Shown piece after piece: positions 23,241 through 33,953 of a stretch of 64,000 bases of DNA (position 1 is the first letter of the stretch; each line of letters opens with the position of its first letter). The position numbers and the translations under genes were made by a program. The stretch comes from Leishmania infantum JPCM5 (lineage: Eukaryota > Euglenozoa > Kinetoplastea > Trypanosomatida > Trypanosomatidae). The notes under the pieces are model-generated. The model was not told where the DNA came from, searched no databases, and saw only the letters and a program-made list of their open reading frames with translations. The stretch lies in the NCBI RefSeq assembly GCF_000002875.2, contig NC_009419.2, positions 1,550,142 to 1,614,141 of the forward strand, read 5' to 3'.

Positions 23241-26195
23241 TCTAACGCGAGCTTTCGCGTTCTGCTTTTTTTTCTCTGCTCCACGTACTTTGGGAGGTGT
23301 AGGCAAGAGGCCCGCATACGCAGACAGGGTGTACGAAACCGATTCTAAAAGCAGCATACAGGCATACTACGCCTGGCAGAAAACGTGGCTGCTGCTTCAC
23401 AGGAATGCGAACGAAGGAAAAAGAGTGCGTTGGGCGTTCTTCGTCTTCCGCTTTTCGTCGAATAGTGGCGGAAGTAGATGTGTTGTCCTTGCATTTTTTT
23501 CCTGCTTCTGCTCTAATATTATGTCGGCGTCTTCGTTCTCGCCGACTGCCTGCTCCGCTCTCCACCTCTCTTTTTCTTCCAGTGGCTGTTTTTTTTTTTT
23601 GCGTGATCAGCCCCACAACGCTGCGCACCCGGGCTCATTTCTGTTGTTTAGTCGCTTGTGTGCGTCTGTTTTTGTCTGTGATGTGGCTGGTGTCCGCTTT
23701 TCGCCGTTCGAATTTCGTTTTCATTGTGTCGGGTCCGCTGTTCCACCCCACCTTTTTTTTTTTCATCTTCGACTCTCTCGGCGGCTTTTCTCGTCTCTGT
23801 TCGCCTACCGCTGTTCCTTTCCTTCTTCAGCGCGCCCTCGTGTGTATGTGTATCATATCGCTGAAAGAGAGTCGCGTATCGCTGTGCATCGTTCTTTGAG
23901 CCACGCATAAAAGAACAAAAAAAGAAGTGAATGGCGTGCCGAAAATGTAGCTACGGAAAACGGCAGCAGTGCCCGCGCAACATCAGTGCTGGTCTTTTCT
24001 TTTTCTATTTCGTTTGTGCTCCGCAGATCAGCGGCACTCAAGGCGGGTGCAGAAGGCGAGCATGTGCGTCATCGTGCGGAGTTGATGTTGACTTTTTTGC
24101 TTTCGAGAAACGGTAAGGGCTGCGGGCGTGCGTGTGGAGGCCGGTGCCGAGTCGACAAAGACACGATCACAGGTGGGATTGCCTCGTGTCTCATGGCGTG
24201 GGCAGATGTGTATACGAACACGCACACACACCTCATTCCTACACATAAACACAAACGCAAAAGTGTTGGACAGAGTGGATCTCTTTTCGGTGCCCATCTC
24301 TATGCACCAAACCCCCTTTTCGGAACGGATATAGCATTCTTCGCTCTTTTCGTTTTCTGATCTTGTCCCTCTATGGGCTGTTTCGTCTTCCTTTCTCCCC
24401 TTTTTCGTGGTAATGCTGTGCTTTTCCTGTGCGCACGCTCCCCCCGTCGTCTCCCCGATTTCTTTTTGTTTGCGTGTGCATTGTTTCTCTCTTGCCCCCT
24501 AGCGAGAGGTCAAGCGCTCGAGGAGGCGTGCATCAGGGAGAGGCAGCGTCGTGACTTGTGTCTCAGGTTTTAATCTCCTTTTTTTCTCCGGTGTCATTGT
24601 ATTCCTTCCGCTCTGGTGCTCACCGTGTCAGCTTTGCTGTAAGTTTCGCTCGTTCTCGTTGCCTTCCCCCGCTCCTCCTCCCCGACGCACGCGCCTCCCG
24701 AGCGCGCTCTTCTTCTCTCTGCGCCGCTGCCTGTTTCCTTCTTCTGCTTTCTGCTCTTCGCCGCATCACGCATCGTCGTTCTATTATTTTGCTTTCCTCC
24801 TTTTCCTTCGCTTGCAAGATCCTGCGCATGCGCGCATGCTCGCTTCTCTTGCCCACCGGATTGAATTTGTTTTGTACTCTTGCGTCTCTTCAATCGTCAG
24901 CGCAGCGGCGCTGTCTGTAAGTGTGGGTGCGTCGTTGCGGGCACATCTTGGATCTCGGCAGCCGCCACAGCCATTCAGCACGCGCGCCTCTTTACTCTTC
25001 AACACAAGGCGTGCTTGTGTGCGATGCCCTTATTTTGTTTGTGTTTTCTTGTTTTTGTTTTGCGTTTCTTTTTTTTTTCTACTTCAGATGTATGCTCCTC
25101 TCATCAATGTGCGCGTCTTTGCCCATGTATGCGTGTGTGCCTCTTTATGTCTATGTGTGTGTGCTCCTGGAGGCGCGCAGGTATGTAGACACTATCTAGT
25201 GCGTTTGTTCGCTTGTTTGTTGTGCTTTTTATTATTATTATATTTTTGACTTCGCTATTTCTCATTTCTCTTGTGTGGCGTCGTTCCCTCTTTTTTTTCG
25301 TGTTGTTGCTGCTTTGCATGTATGTGCATCCTCCTAACAACATTTTCTGTCTTTTTTTTTGTTTGCGTGCGTGCGTGTGCACGTGTAGAAATAGCAGCAT
25401 GCCGAGTGTTAAAGGTACCCGCTGAAATTGACACACTTACACACACACACACGTGCTCTCGTATAGTCGCAAGACAGTCTGTTGTGAGTTCCGCGGCAAC
25501 GGAAAGAGCGACATACACAGCGAGGAGGAGGGGAGAGTCACAGGGGGGGGGGCGTGTAGGCAGTAGAGGACGGGCGGCGCAGCCAAACAAGCATGAGACG
25601 AGGGAGTGAGTTGAAGTAAGCCAGCTCACTGCACTTGAATCCTTGTTCTCCATTGCTGCTTCCGCGCCGATCACTCTTCCGCCTTTGCCTTCTGAGCGTA
25701 TACGTCTCTGTGTCTCCCCTCTATCCTTGCTTCTCTCTCGTTGTTCGGTCTGACTTTTACTTTCTCTCTTCTCCTTGTCTGCGTACTTGTGCGACTGTTC
25801 TCGTGCTTTCGGCTCGGTGAGACGGGCGTGGACACGTTGCGTATCTGCAGCAGGTGCACTTAAACTGAAAAACACTACACACCCACATAAAAACCTTGTA
25901 TACGCTTGCACAACGACGTGTAGGTGTGGTATTCGGCACGCTGCACACGATCTCTGAGGGCACGCGCTTCCAGTGGATACGAGAGCACCCTCAGGCGAAG
26001 GGCTCGATGCGCGCGTGCAGAGGCGCTTGAGCGTTCTGCAACGTCAGTCGTCGATGACCGGGTGCTGTCCTCATGCCGCAAGGAAATCTGTGTCGCGGCT
26101 CACCACACTGCTGTATTTCGCCGCTTGCCAAACTAGGCGACGCGGAGCGCAGGGCAGTGCGAACGAAGCCAGTGCAGCTGTGTAGTGTGTGGGCC

Positions 26196-26291
26196 CTTCA
26201 CCTCTACTCCGTTTTTATTTCCCTTCTTTGTCATCTACCTCCTCTTCTCGCTCATCGCCTGTGGCTGGGCCGTCGTCAACACTCTCTTCAG
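26196..26291 (+). promoter_or_regulatory. Probable trans-splice acceptor of the carrier gene
   Basis: A pyrimidine-rich stretch (26196-26257), interrupted by a few purines, is followed by CTCTTCAG with AG at 26290-26291, about 150 nt before the ATG at 26444. Confidence 0.4.
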
Positions 26292-26443
26292 CGCGTTTAG
26301 GCGCGTTGGCGTGTGTGTTCTCTGAGGTGGGCACGACTCCTCCATTTCGAACACGCGCCGTCTCTGCGAACAGCGCCACCTCACACGGCGAGAGTCGTTC
26401 ATCGCTAACACAGTCATAGCTGTCTTGTACATCGTTCGCTCAA

Positions 26444-27526
26444 ATGGAAGTGGTGTGCTCGGCACTCGCGGGCATTTTCGCACGCCTGCTCTGCCATCCA
26501 CTGGATACAATCAAGACGGTCACCTTCACTGGCTTTGCTGGCGACCACCTCGCGCCACCTGCCACTGCCGCGTCATCAAGTACGCCGGCGCCGCGCGCGT
26601 CGTTTCTTCAATCGGCGCGCTCCATCTGGGCCAGGGAGGGCGTCGCCGGTTTTTATCGTGGGGTCGGGGTAGCTGCCGTCGGCTCTGCACCAGGCGTTGC
26701 CCTCTACCTCAGCACGTACGACTGGTGCAGCACAGCGTGGAAGGCGTTCGGCGACGGAGCTGCCGGTGCCGCAGGGTCGACCGGGACAGGTGAAAACTCC
26801 CCGGTGCCGGGTGTGATGAACGCCACACTGCAGCCACTGCGAGCCGCCGCTGCGGCCACGCCGTCCAGCGTGCGTTTCTTCGTGTGCGGACTGGCAGCTG
26901 AGACGGTGAGCTGCGTCGTATGGGTGCCGATCGACGTGGCAAAGGAAAGGCTTCAGTCGCAGCCGCCATCGCTGAAGGGCCGCTACACGAGCAGCCTTGA
27001 TGCACTGCAGCGTATTTTAGCGAATGAAGGGGTCAGGGGCCTCTACAAGGGGTACGCCTCCACCCTCTCCAGCTTCGGCCCGTTTTCGGCCGTGTACTTC
27101 GTATTTTACGAGTACTTCACCAAGGTACTGGCAGGGTTGCACACTGCGGCCTCAGCTGCGCCAAAGCAGGGTGACCGGAACGGCGGCAACGAGAGAGAGA
27201 TTTTCTCTTTGGCCACGTTTGCGGTGGCGCTCGGAGCTGGCGCTGGTGGCAATGCAGTGGCGTCCCTACTCACGAATCCGTTGGAGCTGGTGAAGACACG
27301 GATACAGGTGCAGCGGGCCGTGCTGCATCGAAGAGACGTGGGCGCCTCTACCCCTGCCCTGTTTTCATACCACTATCGGGGCCTGCGGGAGGGGCTCGCA
27401 GCACTAGCAAAGGAGAAAGGGATACGGGCGCTATGGAAGGGCGTGGGCAGTCGCATCGCCTACACCGCACCGAACGCGGCGTTGACCATGGGTTTCTTTG
27501 AGTTTTTGAAGACAAAACTGATATGA
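26444..27526 (+). CDS. SLC25-family mitochondrial carrier protein
   Basis: The 360-residue protein shows the threefold carrier repeat of the mitochondrial inner membrane. The three signatures are PLDTIKT (from Pro19), PIDVAKER (from Pro162) and PLELVKTR (from Pro279), each a Px[D/E]xx[K/R] motif at the end of an odd-numbered helix. Each repeat ends with the usual second motif: REGVAGFYRGVG, NEGVRGLYKGY and KGIRALWKGVG. The substrate cannot be named: the first repeat recalls S-adenosylmethionine carriers, but this is weak. The length slightly exceeds the family norm (about 300) because of insertions at roughly residues 105-130 and 230-265. The start is the first ATG after the acceptor, and conserved sequence begins within 15 residues. 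Confidence 0.9.
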   Translation: MEVVCSALAGIFARLLCHPLDTIKTVTFTGFAGDHLAPPATAASSSTPAPRASFLQSARSIWAREGVAGFYRGVGVAAVGSAPGVALYLSTYDWCSTAWKAFGDGAAGAAGSTGTGENSPVPGVMNATLQPLRAAAAATPSSVRFFVCGLAAETVSCVVWVPIDVAKERLQSQPPSLKGRYTSSLDALQRILANEGVRGLYKGYASTLSSFGPFSAVYFVFYEYFTKVLAGLHTAASAAPKQGDRNGGNEREIFSLATFAVALGAGAGGNAVASLLTNPLELVKTRIQVQRAVLHRRDVGASTPALFSYHYRGLREGLAALAKEKGIRALWKGVGSRIAYTAPNAALTMGFFEFLKTKLI

Positions 27527-28397
27527 AGGACGGGCGCGCGCCTGCGTACACCATTGCCGTATGTTGTTGCCATCAATGCGACGCGCGAGGAGGTGCAGAC
27601 GCCTCCGCTTTGCCTGCATATATCACCATTGGGTATATGGTTCTTTTTCTTTGCGTTTTCCTTCGCGCTGGCATCGTCTGCTCATTCGTCGTGTTTGTGT
27701 GTTTCCTTTTTTTTTCTAGTCTATATTGCCTAACGCACGCTCGTTTTGTATCAATCAATATGCACAAATCTGTGTGGCCTCACCGTTGACCGTGGCTCTT
27801 CCCTCTTCTCTCGATGCCGTAACGCCGTGCGGGTGAATTCCTTTCTTTGCTTGGCCCTTCGAAACCTCACCTTTGTGTGAGCTTGGGCGCGCCTGTGGCG
27901 CGGCGAGCTGCCTTTTATCGTTTTGCTCCTGGTCGTTGGAAATGCCGGGAGAGAATGAGATAGCGAGAAGGGCTCCACGCGCTTTTGCAGTGGGATCCGC
28001 TTCTCTCCTTTTGTGACTTCAGCACGCCCAGCGTCGTCCTCAGCGAAGGAGTCTTATGGTGATGGTGTGGGACCTGCCTCTCAGCATCTTTGCCGAAAAC
28101 GCGACTTTCGCCAGCCTGGTGCTGCATGCAGCTGGCCGTTGGCTCTCTCCCAGTGTCGTGGACGTATAGTGAGCTCGGCGGCCGACGAGCGGTCACTGTT
28201 GGAGCGGCCCGCCCCCTCTCGTTGCTGTGCCCATTGCACCTACCCTTTGCTACTAGATGGCCGTGAGGCAGGATACCAAAGAAACTCAAGCTCCGATGCT
28301 GCTGTCGGGACTCCATCGTTGAAAGGCTGACCATTCGCCGACAATTTGCCCACCGAAAAAAGCTCTTCTCAGGGCTTTCCGTGCTCTTAGACCACAG

Positions 28398-28418
28398 CAC
28401 ACACACACACACACACAC
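28398..28418 (+). repeat. (CA)n microsatellite
   Basis: About ten uninterrupted CA units in the carrier/kinase spacer. Confidence 0.9.
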
Positions 28419-29554
28419 GCACACAAAGGAAAGGTGGCGTGAGCGATGGGTGCGCATGGATGGTGAACTATTCGAGTTACTTGTTTCCCTTCTCTCCTTC
28501 TTCCCCCTACACACTCATTCTGTCTCCGCCCCCTCTTCACGCGCTTCTCTTGCTCTTAACGAATTCTGTTTCACCATTTACTCCACGCACCCCGCTATGA
28601 ACGCTCACCTTGTTTTCCCAACCACTGTGCTCTATCTCTGAAAAAGCACCAGCAGCCAAAACACGCGCGTAGCTCTTTTTCGCACTGTTTGCATCCTTTT
28701 GTGCTTTCCCGTCACCATTGCGCCTACCGACTGGACTCCCCGCCCTTCTTCTGCAAACAAGGGTGCGTGTGCACCTATGTTTTTCTCCGCGTGCCTTAAG
28801 TCCATTTACACGGCAGGCAACAACTCCCAGCGACCCTTCTTCACGAGAAAGGGACGGCGTCAACCGCAAGAACAGTAGCAGCATCCGAGGTGGCGATATC
28901 GTCAGCGTTGTTGCCATCTGCCTTTCAGGCGGCGCGCCAATCAAATCATCGCTACGCACAGAGAGAAGAATCCAATCAACAACACAAGGGGTACGTGAAA
29001 AACCAACAACAACGGCCATCGAAGGAAGCGTGCGCATTCAACCGAGCTCATTCCTTTGCAGACACTATCAACGCCTTTCCTCCACAGTCGTCCTTGCCGT
29101 TGCCGTCGTCTCTCTGCCTTGTGTCTTATTCGGTTTCATTGTTTTTCTGTTCTGTTGTTGGCGTTCTGCCCGACGTGGAGGACGTCGGTGCCATCTCCTC
29201 CTCTCCCTCACAGCTTCTCTCTTCTTTTCTGCCATCCCCCTCGTTATAGACTCCTTGAAGTTGCGCCCCCTTTCGACTTTCAAACGCTGTCTTTTTTTTT
29301 TTTGTTGCGGTTGCCTGCTGCCGTGCACTTGCATCTCCACTTATATCTTTATCAGTTCGGCAGTGCGCAATAGTGTTTGTCTGTGTGTCTGTGTGTGTGC
29401 CTAACTGGGTGTTCGAGGGAGAGAGGGACGACATCATAACAGCGTGCCGGCGCCGTGTTGCCCACGTGACTTCGTCTCCGTGTTGGTAGCCGCGGTGGTT
29501 CTCTTGTTCTCCCGTATTATCTGTTTCCACAGCCCTTGTGCCCGTTACGTTTCA

Positions 29555-29591
29555 CTTGCTTTTCTTTTTGCGTGTTGTCTTGCCGAAGCAG
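29555..29591 (+). promoter_or_regulatory. Probable trans-splice acceptor of the TPR-kinase-HECT gene
   Basis: The tract CTTTTCTTTTTGCGTGTTGT leads to AGs at 29587-29588 and 29590-29591, about 85 nt before the ATG at 29676. A closer AG at 29666-29667 would leave only eight nucleotides of leader and is less likely. Confidence 0.45.
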
Positions 29592-29675
29592 TCGCGCTCC
29601 TACACGCACACACCCGAGCATACGTTTCCGCGCTCCCTCTCTCTGTCTCGTTTCTCATCTTTTTGAGCGCCGAAG

Positions 29676-32600
29676 ATGAGCTTCAACAACCCGCTCGAGT
29701 CGCTGCTGCGGAGCATTATTCAAGGCAGTGGCCGTGGTGAAGGCGGCGGAGGCGACGGCAGCGGCCAACCCACCATGGTCACATTCAGCACCGACGATGC
29801 TTCCGGTATGTACCCGCTCTCCATGCTGCAAGCCATGGGGCCGAGCCTCGTGTTCAGCCGTGGCCCCGGTGTCAGTGTGTCTGCAGATCCGACTCGCCGC
29901 GGTGCTGAGGCCTCACCGGCGATGCCAGACGCGCAGTCTGCCTCACCCGGCAGTGTGTACAGCGGCGGCGTGCCGCCCATGGTGTGGATACAGCGGGAGC
30001 AGCAGCGTATTCCGCTTCAGTTCTCCGCAACAGGCAGCCCCAATCTAGACGGAACGCGGCTGCGCGAGGAGGGCAACGAGGCCTTCAAGGCAGGCCGGTA
30101 CCACGAGGCGATTCGCTACTACACCCAGGCGATCGAGGTCGACCCGGACTCGGAGTTCCTCTACACCAACCGCTCTTTTGCCTACTTCAATATCAAAGAG
30201 TTCGAGAAGTCCGCCGCTGACGCGGCGAAGGCGGTGGAGATTAACGCGAACTTTTTCAAGGGGCACTACCGGCTGGGGCTGGCGCAGATGAGCTTAAACG
30301 ACTTTGGCCATGCTATGGAGAGTCTGCGCAAGGCCTGGGCGCTGGCGCCCAGTGAAAACAAAGAGGCTATTCGGGTAGCCATGGCGAAATGCGAGTCCAA
30401 GATGGCACGAGCGCCGGTGACGCCGCTGCTGATGAGCCCTGGCGATTCCTCGTCCGTGCCCTACACCGAGACTGGGGTCAGCTCGCGCTCTTCGTGGCCG
30501 ACGGCTCCGGCGCGTCCCACAGATGCGCAGTCGGCACTCGGCAGCACTAGCGTGGACTTCTGCGAGCTGGAGGCAGGGATACGGCGCGCGGCGACCTTGC
30601 GGGACCAGGCAGCAAAGTATGCCGAAACGTACAAAGCGCAGGACGCCATTGTAGAGTGCAGCAAACGGTCTGACAAGATCAAGTCCCTCATGAGCATCGC
30701 CACCTCCAGCGAGCTCTCTGCCCTCTCTAAGGAGGCGGACGAGAAACAGTCGCAGTTGCGTCGTGCTGTGCGCGACCAGGACAGCAACGCTTATCACAAG
30801 GCGCGGTGTGACCGAGATGCTACACTCAACAAGCTGTGGGACACTGCTGCACAGGCTGGGATGGCGATTGCGCAGCTCAAGAAAATTGCCAAGGAGGAGC
30901 AGAACTTTTTCAGCCGATTCGGTCCGGCTTCCAACCGCACGCTGTCCAACGTCCCAACGGAAGGGACGAGTGACACGTTAACGGCCGTGACGACGCCCGT
31001 AGCAGCTGAGTCGCCGCCCGCCTCGGCACCGATTCCGCCAAACGAAGCTCCGACCGATGCCGGCGCCCCAGGCACGTCCCTGTCTCGTGCTTCTTGTATT
31101 TCCCCAGGAAGCTCCACACCGACCGCCGAGGCGGTGGTGCCGCACCAGCCGTTGACAACGCCGAGGGCCGGCGCAAATCATTCTACCCAGAGCTCCACCA
31201 TCGCCGGCGCTGAGCTTGACCAGCTGCTGCGACGCCGTGTCGAGATCAACGAGGCGGTGAGAAAGGCGCAGAAGTGCTTCGCCGCCACCGACGCAGCCGG
31301 GCAGGCGTTCTTGCACTCATTGGAGGCGGAGGCGGAGGCGATGAAGGAGGTGCGTTCGCTCCTTGCCGAGGCAGTGGAGCTCGACACCCAGCTGGAGACC
31401 CACGCACGTCAGGTGGCGCAGACCACAACGAAGGAGCTTTCCGATGTGCGTTTACAGGCGCTGGACCAGATGAGCAGCGTCGTCGAGCGCGTGAAAGCAG
31501 ACAAGGAGGCCTTCGTCAAGACGATGCGCGAGGGCGACGGTCTGCTGGAGGAGGAGGCGAAGCTCGAGCAACAGCGCCTCTTGCATGAGCGCCAGCGCAT
31601 TCAGCTGCAGGCCGAAATCGAATGGTTCAAGATTCGGGATGAGCCAGAGAATAAGATCGAATGCCTGCAGGTGCAAGTGAAGCGACTGCACCAGCGTATC
31701 GCTGCCATCCACGAGAAGCAGAAGGCTGTGCAGACACGCATCATGGAGCTGGTGGAGCAGGATCACCCGGAGCTGGCGTGGAAGTCGATGGCCAACGGTT
31801 CACGAATCTTGCGGCTGGTAAAGGGCAGCGGACTCTGGCAGAACCTTTCCTTCTCCGACTTCCAGGTTTTGTCGACGCTGTCGTCCACCGTGAACAGCAA
31901 GGTATACCACGCGCTACGCCGCGGCGAGCACGTCGCTGTGAAGGAGATCTCCATCGACGACGATGCGGCGCGCCGACGCTTCCAGCGAGAGGTGAATATC
32001 GTCTCCACCTGCAACCACCCCAACATCATCCGTATCAAAGGCGTCTTCTTCGACGGACCTTTTGCCTATATCCTCTTACCCTACTACCACCGCGGCAGCC
32101 TGCGGGCGTTGCTGTCGAAGCAGGAACCCATGTCGTGGGTGGCGGTGCAGGACATGCTCCGTCAACTCGCCAGCGGTGTCGCTTACCTGCACGAGCACGG
32201 CATCGTCCACGGTGACCTGAAGCCGTCCAACGTGCTCATTGCGGACGACGGGCGGCCTGTCATCTCCGACTTTGGGATTGCCAAGGACCACGGCGCCCTC
32301 GGCGTTGCTGACATGACGCTGACAACCACCGTGACGAACACCAGCAACGGCTGCAACAGCATCGTGGGCACGATACAGTATATGGCACCTGAGCAGCTGC
32401 TGTGCGAGACGGGCTCGCACACGGCGAAATCCACGGGCATGTCCGACATGTGGGCGCTCGGGTTCACGATGCTGGAGGTGGCGCTAGAGAACGCGTTTTT
32501 TCACGATGCCTCACTGGGGAAGCCGAGTTTGCCGCTGCTGCTACCAGAGCAGAAGCGGATCGATGTGCCGGCCAAGGCCGTCGGCGGTGACGAGAAGCTA

Positions 32601-33953
32601 GCCGAGGCAATCGCGTCGGTGCTCGTGGCCGACCCGGCGAACCGGGCGACCGCCTACGACCTGCTGGCGCACCCGTACTTCAGCTCAACGCTCAGCTCCA
32701 TGAATAGCAACCAAAACAGCAGTGCGCTGGCGAAGAGCGACGAGCGCATCGACGCCGTTCGCTCTTACATCTACGCCGTCCGTCGAAGCCATCAACAGAA
32801 GGTGCTGGTGTCGGTCTCGCGCAGCCACATGGTGGAGTCCGTGCGCGACATCTTCCAGCGCCTCGACAACGATGACCTGCTCTCTCCCATCATGGTTGTC
32901 TTCCAGGGCGAGGCCGGCATCGACGAGGGCGCTCTGACGACGGAGATGCTCAACCTCTTCTATGAACAGCTGATCCTAGTGAAGAAGGCTCTCGTGTGCG
33001 CAGCCTCTGAGGAGGCGGGCGCAGCATCTCCGCATTCCGCAGGCTCCCCTGTATCGTCTGGCACGGCAGCTGCTTCGGCGAGCGCGTCGAACGAGCCAGG
33101 CATTCGCTCTGTCCTCTTCTCCACCGTTCCGTACCTCCCCGCGCCGGATGCGGATGGCATCGCACCGGACCTGTTCGTACTGCTTGGCAAGGTACTGCTA
33201 AAGAGCATCATCGAGAACCGCCAGATCCCACTGCAGCTGAGCTCTGCTGTGCTCAAGTTCCTCTCCGGCGCCGAGCCTTCGTTCGTGGACTTGGAGGAGT
33301 ATGACCCGAACATCGCAAGCACGCTGAAGCGGCTGCGTCTCTTGTCCGCTGCCGACCTCGAGGACGCCGGGCTCGACTTTTCCTACTTCACCCACGAGTT
33401 CTTGAAGACGCAGACAGACGGCCGGTACACAACGGACTCGCCCCTTACACCCGAGAGTGTGAGCGACTACATCAACCTTCGTGAGAAGTTCGACCTGGTG
33501 GAGCGCCGGCGCACGGCGTTGGAGGCGATGCGGAAAGGATTCTACTGCGAACCGTCTCTCGAGCACCACCTCAAGCTCCTCTCTCCCTCGGACTTGCTGC
33601 TACTTCTGTGTGGCCAGCTGCACGTCTCAGCGCAGGTCATCGTTGACGCGTTGGAGTTCCAAGGCTTCGGCCGCAACTCCAACACGCCCAAGTACCTGAA
33701 GGAGGTTTTGCTGGACATGTCACAGAACAATCTACGACGCTTCCTACAGCTGTGCACTGCGACGGCGGCCGTGCCGGTGAGCGGGGCCATGAAGAAGATC
33801 AAAGTGCTGCGCTGCGCTGACGAGGGGCGACTGCCGGTCGGCCACGGCTGCACAAATCAGCTGGACCTCCCTGATTACAATGACAAACAGATCATCAAGG
33901 AGAAGCTGGAGATTGCCTTGGCGCATGCCAGTGACGGCTTTCACGTTGTCTAA
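29676..33953 (+). CDS. TPR - protein kinase - HECT ubiquitin ligase fusion protein
   Basis: This 1425-residue open frame has three catalytic or binding modules. Residues 125-243 hold about three TPRs of the Hsp90 co-chaperone type (EEGNEAFKAGRYHEAIRYYT). Residues about 300-412 and 511-695 are predicted coiled coil. A MAP3K-like kinase domain spans about 726-1008: Lys756 in VAVKEI, HGDLKPSN with Asp847, DFG at 865-867, and GTIQYMAPEQ. The glycine loop is replaced by LSSTVNSKV, and HRD by HGD. Residues about 1047-1425 form a full HECT domain: FQGEAGIDEGALTTEM and LGKVLLKSIIENRQIPLQL in the N-lobe, GFYCEPSLEHHLKLLSP, then FLQLCTATAAVPVSG and HGCTNQLDLPDY in the C-lobe. The catalytic Cys is 1392, and the chain ends GFHVV with Phe at the -4 position typical of active HECTs. 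An Ala/Ser insertion interrupts the HECT N-lobe near 1110-1140. Substrates are unknown. Confidence 0.9.
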   Translation: MSFNNPLESLLRSIIQGSGRGEGGGGDGSGQPTMVTFSTDDASGMYPLSMLQAMGPSLVFSRGPGVSVSADPTRRGAEASPAMPDAQSASPGSVYSGGVPPMVWIQREQQRIPLQFSATGSPNLDGTRLREEGNEAFKAGRYHEAIRYYTQAIEVDPDSEFLYTNRSFAYFNIKEFEKSAADAAKAVEINANFFKGHYRLGLAQMSLNDFGHAMESLRKAWALAPSENKEAIRVAMAKCESKMARAPVTPLLMSPGDSSSVPYTETGVSSRSSWPTAPARPTDAQSALGSTSVDFCELEAGIRRAATLRDQAAKYAETYKAQDAIVECSKRSDKIKSLMSIATSSELSALSKEADEKQSQLRRAVRDQDSNAYHKARCDRDATLNKLWDTAAQAGMAIAQLKKIAKEEQNFFSRFGPASNRTLSNVPTEGTSDTLTAVTTPVAAESPPASAPIPPNEAPTDAGAPGTSLSRASCISPGSSTPTAEAVVPHQPLTTPRAGANHSTQSSTIAGAELDQLLRRRVEINEAVRKAQKCFAATDAAGQAFLHSLEAEAEAMKEVRSLLAEAVELDTQLETHARQVAQTTTKELSDVRLQALDQMSSVVERVKADKEAFVKTMREGDGLLEEEAKLEQQRLLHERQRIQLQAEIEWFKIRDEPENKIECLQVQVKRLHQRIAAIHEKQKAVQTRIMELVEQDHPELAWKSMANGSRILRLVKGSGLWQNLSFSDFQVLSTLSSTVNSKVYHALRRGEHVAVKEISIDDDAARRRFQREVNIVSTCNHPNIIRIKGVFFDGPFAYILLPYYHRGSLRALLSKQEPMSWVAVQDMLRQLASGVAYLHEHGIVHGDLKPSNVLIADDGRPVISDFGIAKDHGALGVADMTLTTTVTNTSNGCNSIVGTIQYMAPEQLLCETGSHTAKSTGMSDMWALGFTMLEVALENAFFHDASLGKPSLPLLLPEQKRIDVPAKAVGGDEKLAEAIASVLVADPANRATAYDLLAHPYFSSTLSSMNSNQNSSALAKSDERIDAVRSYIYAVRRSHQQKVLVSVSRSHMVESVRDIFQRLDNDDLLSPIMVVFQGEAGIDEGALTTEMLNLFYEQLILVKKALVCAASEEAGAASPHSAGSPVSSGTAAASASASNEPGIRSVLFSTVPYLPAPDADGIAPDLFVLLGKVLLKSIIENRQIPLQLSSAVLKFLSGAEPSFVDLEEYDPNIASTLKRLRLLSAADLEDAGLDFSYFTHEFLKTQTDGRYTTDSPLTPESVSDYINLREKFDLVERRRTALEAMRKGFYCEPSLEHHLKLLSPSDLLLLLCGQLHVSAQVIVDALEFQGFGRNSNTPKYLKEVLLDMSQNNLRRFLQLCTATAAVPVSGAMKKIKVLRCADEGRLPVGHGCTNQLDLPDYNDKQIIKEKLEIALAHASDGFHVV

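Larger units (their letters stand above)
18422..26443. other. 8-kb spacer with a degenerate retroelement
   Basis: No protein gene is supported. The stretch is mostly T/C-rich with short (CA)n, (TG)n and T runs, a G-run cluster near 20793-20809, and the DIRE-like remnant at about 22256-23240. The region 25900-26180 is more GC-rich, but its frames overlap and lack recognisable motifs. It probably contains the long 3' UTR of 4E-IP and the 5' UTR of the carrier gene. Confidence 0.55.
27527..29675. other. 2.1-kb spacer between carrier and TPR-kinase-HECT genes
   Basis: T/C-rich sequence with an AC tract at 28398-28418 and several T runs (for example around 29291-29302). The longest frames (for example 28718-29404) have biased composition and no recognisable domain. 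I see no gene. Confidence 0.6.
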
